Assembly: GCA_027943245.1 (NCBI GenBank)
Contig: JANDJZ010000005.1
Span: forward strand, 178,385-242,384
Source: Acanthamoeba sp. SK_2022b
Lineage: Eukaryota > Discosea > Longamoebia > Acanthamoebidae
Reading direction: 5' to 3'
DNA: 64,000 bases
This document shows, piece by piece, positions 60,348 to 64,000 of the stretch; position 1 is the first letter of the stretch; the number at the start of each line of letters is the position of its first letter. The notes under the pieces were generated by a model. That model was given only the letters and a program-made list of their open reading frames with translations. It searched no databases and was not told the DNA's origin. Position numbers and translations under genes: made by a program.

Positions 60348-63300
60348 ATGAAGAGGGCAAGCAACGCCAAGAATTCCCGTTCGCAAGAATCCAAGCGGCG
60401 CAAGGCCGAGCAAGATGCAACAGATGAATTCGATGAAGAAGGAGAAGGAGAGTGGGCTGACCCTGACGACATCCCAATGAGCTGGCCTCGTTCTACCCCT
60501 TCCTGCGCCCTTGATCCTACCATGCCATTTGGTACCAGCAATTTCTCAGCCCATTTCTATCACGAGACCCATGTTGAAATTGTGCCCATGGCGTTCTGGA
60601 TGAAGTTTTTCAGCAGCTCGACTTGGACTACACCTTGGGCGAGCCCCACGCTACCATGGCAGACTGGAAGGAGGGCCCCGTGCCCATCATCCATATGTAT
60701 GGCCTGACGAGGGAGGGACACAGCGTGTTGGTGCACTTGCACGGAGTGCTGCCCTACTTCTACGTTCCTGCCCCACATGCGCAATTCACCGAGAGCGACT
60801 GCGAGAGCTTCCGTGTTGCGTTGAATGTACAGCTCCTGCCGTGGTCTTGGGCCTTCGCCTTCTTGCTCTGTCCTTTTTCGCTCATGCTCATCCCTGGTCT
60901 GGTTGGCGAACAGAGGCGCTGCGCAAGCCATGCTCGCGGCAGCAAGGAGCGCAAGGACTACGTCATCGCTGTCGAGGTGGAGCAGAAAGAATCCATCATG
61001 GGTTATCACGCCGATAAGCGGAAGCCCTTCTTGCGCATCACGATGGCCATGCCCCCTCTCGTGCCTGCCGCCAGAGGTCAGGACTCCCTTTCCATCTTCA
61101 ACCTCCCCCCTCGACATGGCGCCTGACCTTCTTCCGCCTCTCAGGCATTCTGGAGTCTGGGCTCGTGTTTGATGGTTACCCGGGAGGCAGAACTTTCCAG
61201 ACGTACGAATCCAATATCGCGTTCGTGCTGCGCTTCATGATCGACAAGAAGATGACGGGTGCCGCCTGGCTTGAGCTCACTGCCAACAAGTACCAAGTGG
61301 TCCCCGACGATAAAAAGGTCTCCCACTGCCAATTCGAGCTTCACGCCAAGTACGTGTGCCCCCGCCATTAAACCTGACGTCTGGAGAGGCGTCTTATCGT
61401 AAGCTATCCCCAAACAGGGAAACAGATATCTCTAGCCACGCTCCTGAGGGTGTGTGGTCCGACATTGCGCCCTTTCGCGTTCTCTCCTTCGGTCAGTGGC
61501 CCCGACTCTCCTCTCTCAACTTCCTTCTGTGCTGACCCTCACTTTGGTCTCCTTCAGATATCGAGTGCGCGGGCAGGCGAGGCGTGTTCCCCGAGCCGGA
61601 GCAGGACCCGGTGATCCAGATCGCTAACGTGGTGTCTGTGCAAGGAGAAGGCGGTCCAATCATCAAAAATGTCTTTACTGTTCGCAAGTGCAGTCCCATC
61701 GCCGGCGCAGAAGTGCGTTGTTACAAAACAGAGGTACGCACTGCCCGTGTGAGACCGACACGGCCGTGTGTGCGACTGACGGGCCACGACGCCACGTTGT
61801 TCGATTATTTGTGATCACAGGAGGAGATGCTCCTGGCATGGCGCAAGTTCGTAGAGATCGTGGATCCGGACATCCTCACGGGCTACAACATAATCAATTT
61901 CGATACCTGGTACCTGCTCACGCGTGCTCAGGCGCTAGGTCTCGGCGACTTCCCCTTCTGGGGTCGCATCAAGAATCAGGTATGGCTCGCGCCAGTCTTT
62001 CCAGTGACGTGATGCCTGCTCACCACCTCTCATCCTCCCCTCTCAGCGTTCTACGATGAAGGACACAACGTTTTCGTCCAAGGCCTTTGGCAAGCGTGAC
62101 TCTAAGGAGATAAAGATCGGTGGCCGCGTACAATTGGACGTCCTGCTTGTGATCACGCGTGACTACAAGCTCCGTTCGTACACTCTTAACTACGTCTCCC
62201 AACACTTCTTGGAGGAGCAGAAGGAAGACGTGCATGTACGTATGCGAGCAGATCGGCGCTTTCTCGGCTTTAGCTCATAGGGAGCCTAGTCTCACTTGTT
62301 GGGCTCTCCAACTCTCTACAGCACTCGATCATCTCAGATTTGTACAATGGCACAAACGACCAGCGGAGGCGCTTGGCCGTCTACTGTATCAAGGATGCAT
62401 TGCTGCCGCAGCGTTTGCTCGACAAGCTCATGTGCATCATCAACTACATCGGTACATCGTGTGTCTCATCGAGACCGCATCTTCACGATTTGGGCTTGCC
62501 TGGTATTCACCGTGGCGCTGTGGCTTCGGTTTCCCACTGTTCTCTGAACAGAAATGGCGCGAGTGACTGGTGTTCCGATAGCCTTCCTTCTGACTCGTGG
62601 CCAGCAAGTCAAGGTCCTCTCGCAGCTCTACCGTATTGCCAACGCCGAAGACCTCCTTATCCCCGCTGGTATCCTCGCACTGCTTTCCCTGTCCGAGTGG
62701 GCCCCTTCCGCTAACGATGTTCCTACTCTTCATCGTCGATGCCCTGCAGTCAAGGTGAACAAGCCTACGAACGAAGATGGCGGCAAGGGCTACAAGGGAG
62801 CCATCGTGATCGCCCCCAAGACCGCCTACTACGACGTGCCCATCGCCACCCTCGATTTCGCCTCGCTGTATCCCTCCATCATGATCGCCCACAACCTGTG
62901 CTACTCCACGCTTCTTGCCCCCAACGAAGTCCACACCTATGCACGTATGTCCTTCTCCTCCCTTTGTGGCACCACGGCACCTTAGTCATTTTCGGAACAC
63001 ACCAAACGCAGCGGAGGCGTACGAGAAGAGTCCCGGAGGTGAGTGCTTTGTTCGGGAGGAAACCAAGCCTGGTCTGCTGCCGCGCATTCTCAAGGGTCTG
63101 CTGGAGGCTCGTGCCCGCGCTAAAGCCCAGATGAAGAATGAGAAGAACCCCTTCAAGCAGGTTAGGCTGAGCGTGTCCTGCTTCTCTTCGCGAGCGTAAG
63201 CTCACACTCTTCTCTCTCTCTCTCTCTCTCTTCGCTACACCACAATCAGGCGGTGCTGAACGGCAGGCAGCTGGCGCTGAAGGTGTCGGCCAATTCGGTG

Positions 63301-64000
63301 TACGGTTTCACCGGCGCCACGATTGGCAAGCTGCCTTGCCTGGCCATTTCGTCGGCAGTCACCGCTTACGGTCGTGCCATGATTGAAAGGACCCAGGCCA
63401 CCGTGCTGGAGCGCTACCGCGTCGAGAACGGCTACTCCCACAATGCTGACGTCATCTACGGTGACACGGATTCAGTCATGGTCAACTTTGGCGTCAAGAC
63501 CGTCGAGGAGGCGATGCGGCTGGGGAGAGAGGCGGCCGATTTCATCACAAGCCACTGCTTCGAGCAGCCGATCAAGCTCGAGTTCGAGAAGGTGTACTAC
63601 CCGTACCTGCTCATCAGCAAGAAGCGATACGCCGGCCTGTGGTGGGGCCGACCGGACAAGTACGACCACATGGACGCCAAGGGTATCGAGACGGTGCGCC
63701 GCGACAACTGTGCGCTTGTGCGCAACGTCGTACAGGAGTGCCTGGACCGCATCCTCATCGAGCGCAACACCGAGTCGGCGGTGGACTACGTCAAGCAGAT
63801 CATCTCCGACTTGCTGTGCAATCGGCTCGACCTGTCGCTGCTGGTGATCACCAAACAGATCTCGCGCAGCAGCGAAGACTACAAGGCCAAGCAGGCGCAC
63901 GTGGAGCTCGCCGAGCGAATGGCCAAGCGCGACGCCGGATCGGCGCCCGTGGTGGGCGACCGCGTGCCCTACGTCATCGTAAAGGGCGCCAAGGGCTCGC
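60348..64000 (+). CDS. POLD1: DNA polymerase delta catalytic subunit (3' truncated by window)
   Basis: Replicative B-family polymerase. ATG 60348: [19 protein letters not shown], a basic nuclear-type start, then [10 protein letters not shown] and [10 protein letters not shown]. Exonuclease domain: [20 protein letters not shown] (Exo I; DIEC at about 61559), [20 protein letters not shown] (Exo II, with TW where LP is usual), and [17 protein letters not shown] (Exo III). Polymerase domain: [20 protein letters not shown] (motif A, about 62840), [20 protein letters not shown] (motif B), and [14 protein letters not shown] (motif C, about 63450), then [20 protein letters not shown]. The frame is open to base 64000, so the thumb and the C-terminal zinc/FeS cysteines lie outside. 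At least ten short introns, one with a (CT)n tract at 63211-63231. Confidence 0.96.
63211..63231 (+). repeat. (CT)n tract before a POLD1 splice acceptor
   Basis: Ten CT units in the intron between NPFKQ and AVLNGRQ; it would act as an extended polypyrimidine tract. Confidence 0.8.

Overview
This is a gene-dense, GC-rich eukaryotic nuclear window. Nearly every gene is cut by many short GT-AG introns (often 50-70 bases, frequently with GTACG- or GTG-type donors), and genes sit only tens of bases apart on both strands. Conserved eukaryotic genes (NBAS, CSN2, a CHD helicase, WDR70, PRP19, GSK3, DNA polymerase delta) place it firmly among eukaryotes. Intron style, GC content and the mix of FYVE/RhoGEF, RFX and RNF141-like genes fit an Amoebozoan such as Acanthamoeba; that assignment is inference. 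No CRISPR arrays, rRNA, convincing tRNAs or transposons were seen.

Layout. 1-4 kb: the 3' end of an SH2-like gene, then a DH-PH Rho exchange factor (+). 4.2-12.6 kb: a minus-strand series read from high to low coordinates: RFX-type transcription factor, FYVE protein, FYVE-DH exchange factor, DGAT2-type acyltransferase, TLC-domain membrane protein. 13-22.9 kb: a very long NBAS/Sec39 gene (+). 23-32.4 kb: CSN2 and a chromodomain helicase (+). 32.5-36.8 kb: a GalT-branch HIT-like protein (-) diverging from a peptide deformylase (+), followed by an importin-alpha (+) with no recognisable IBB domain. 36.8-45.2 kb (-): WDR70, a secreted or lysosomal GH38 alpha-mannosidase and a YbaB/EbfC-like small protein. 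45.2-51 kb (-): MUS81 carrying extra SAM and SWIM modules, and an EF-hand membrane protein. 51.3-54.9 kb (+): a tight series of WWE protein, RNF141-like RING protein and STN1-like OB-fold protein. 54.9-59.7 kb (-): PRP19 and GSK3. 60.3-64 kb (+): DNA polymerase delta catalytic subunit, cut by the window end.

Themes. The right half is rich in genome-maintenance and ubiquitin genes (MUS81, STN1, PRP19, RING, WWE, POLD1). The left half is rich in phosphoinositide and Rho signalling and membrane lipid genes. E2F-type palindromes sit upstream of POLD1 and of the CHD gene. The most unusual item is the MUS81 gene, whose exons can be chained in frame from an N-terminal helix-hairpin-helix through a SAM domain and a CxC...CxH SWIM finger to the winged helix and ERCC4 nuclease.

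All gene models were assembled by eye. Domain-core exons are reliable, but individual splice sites and some 5' ends are not. CDS spans run from first to last coding base including introns.
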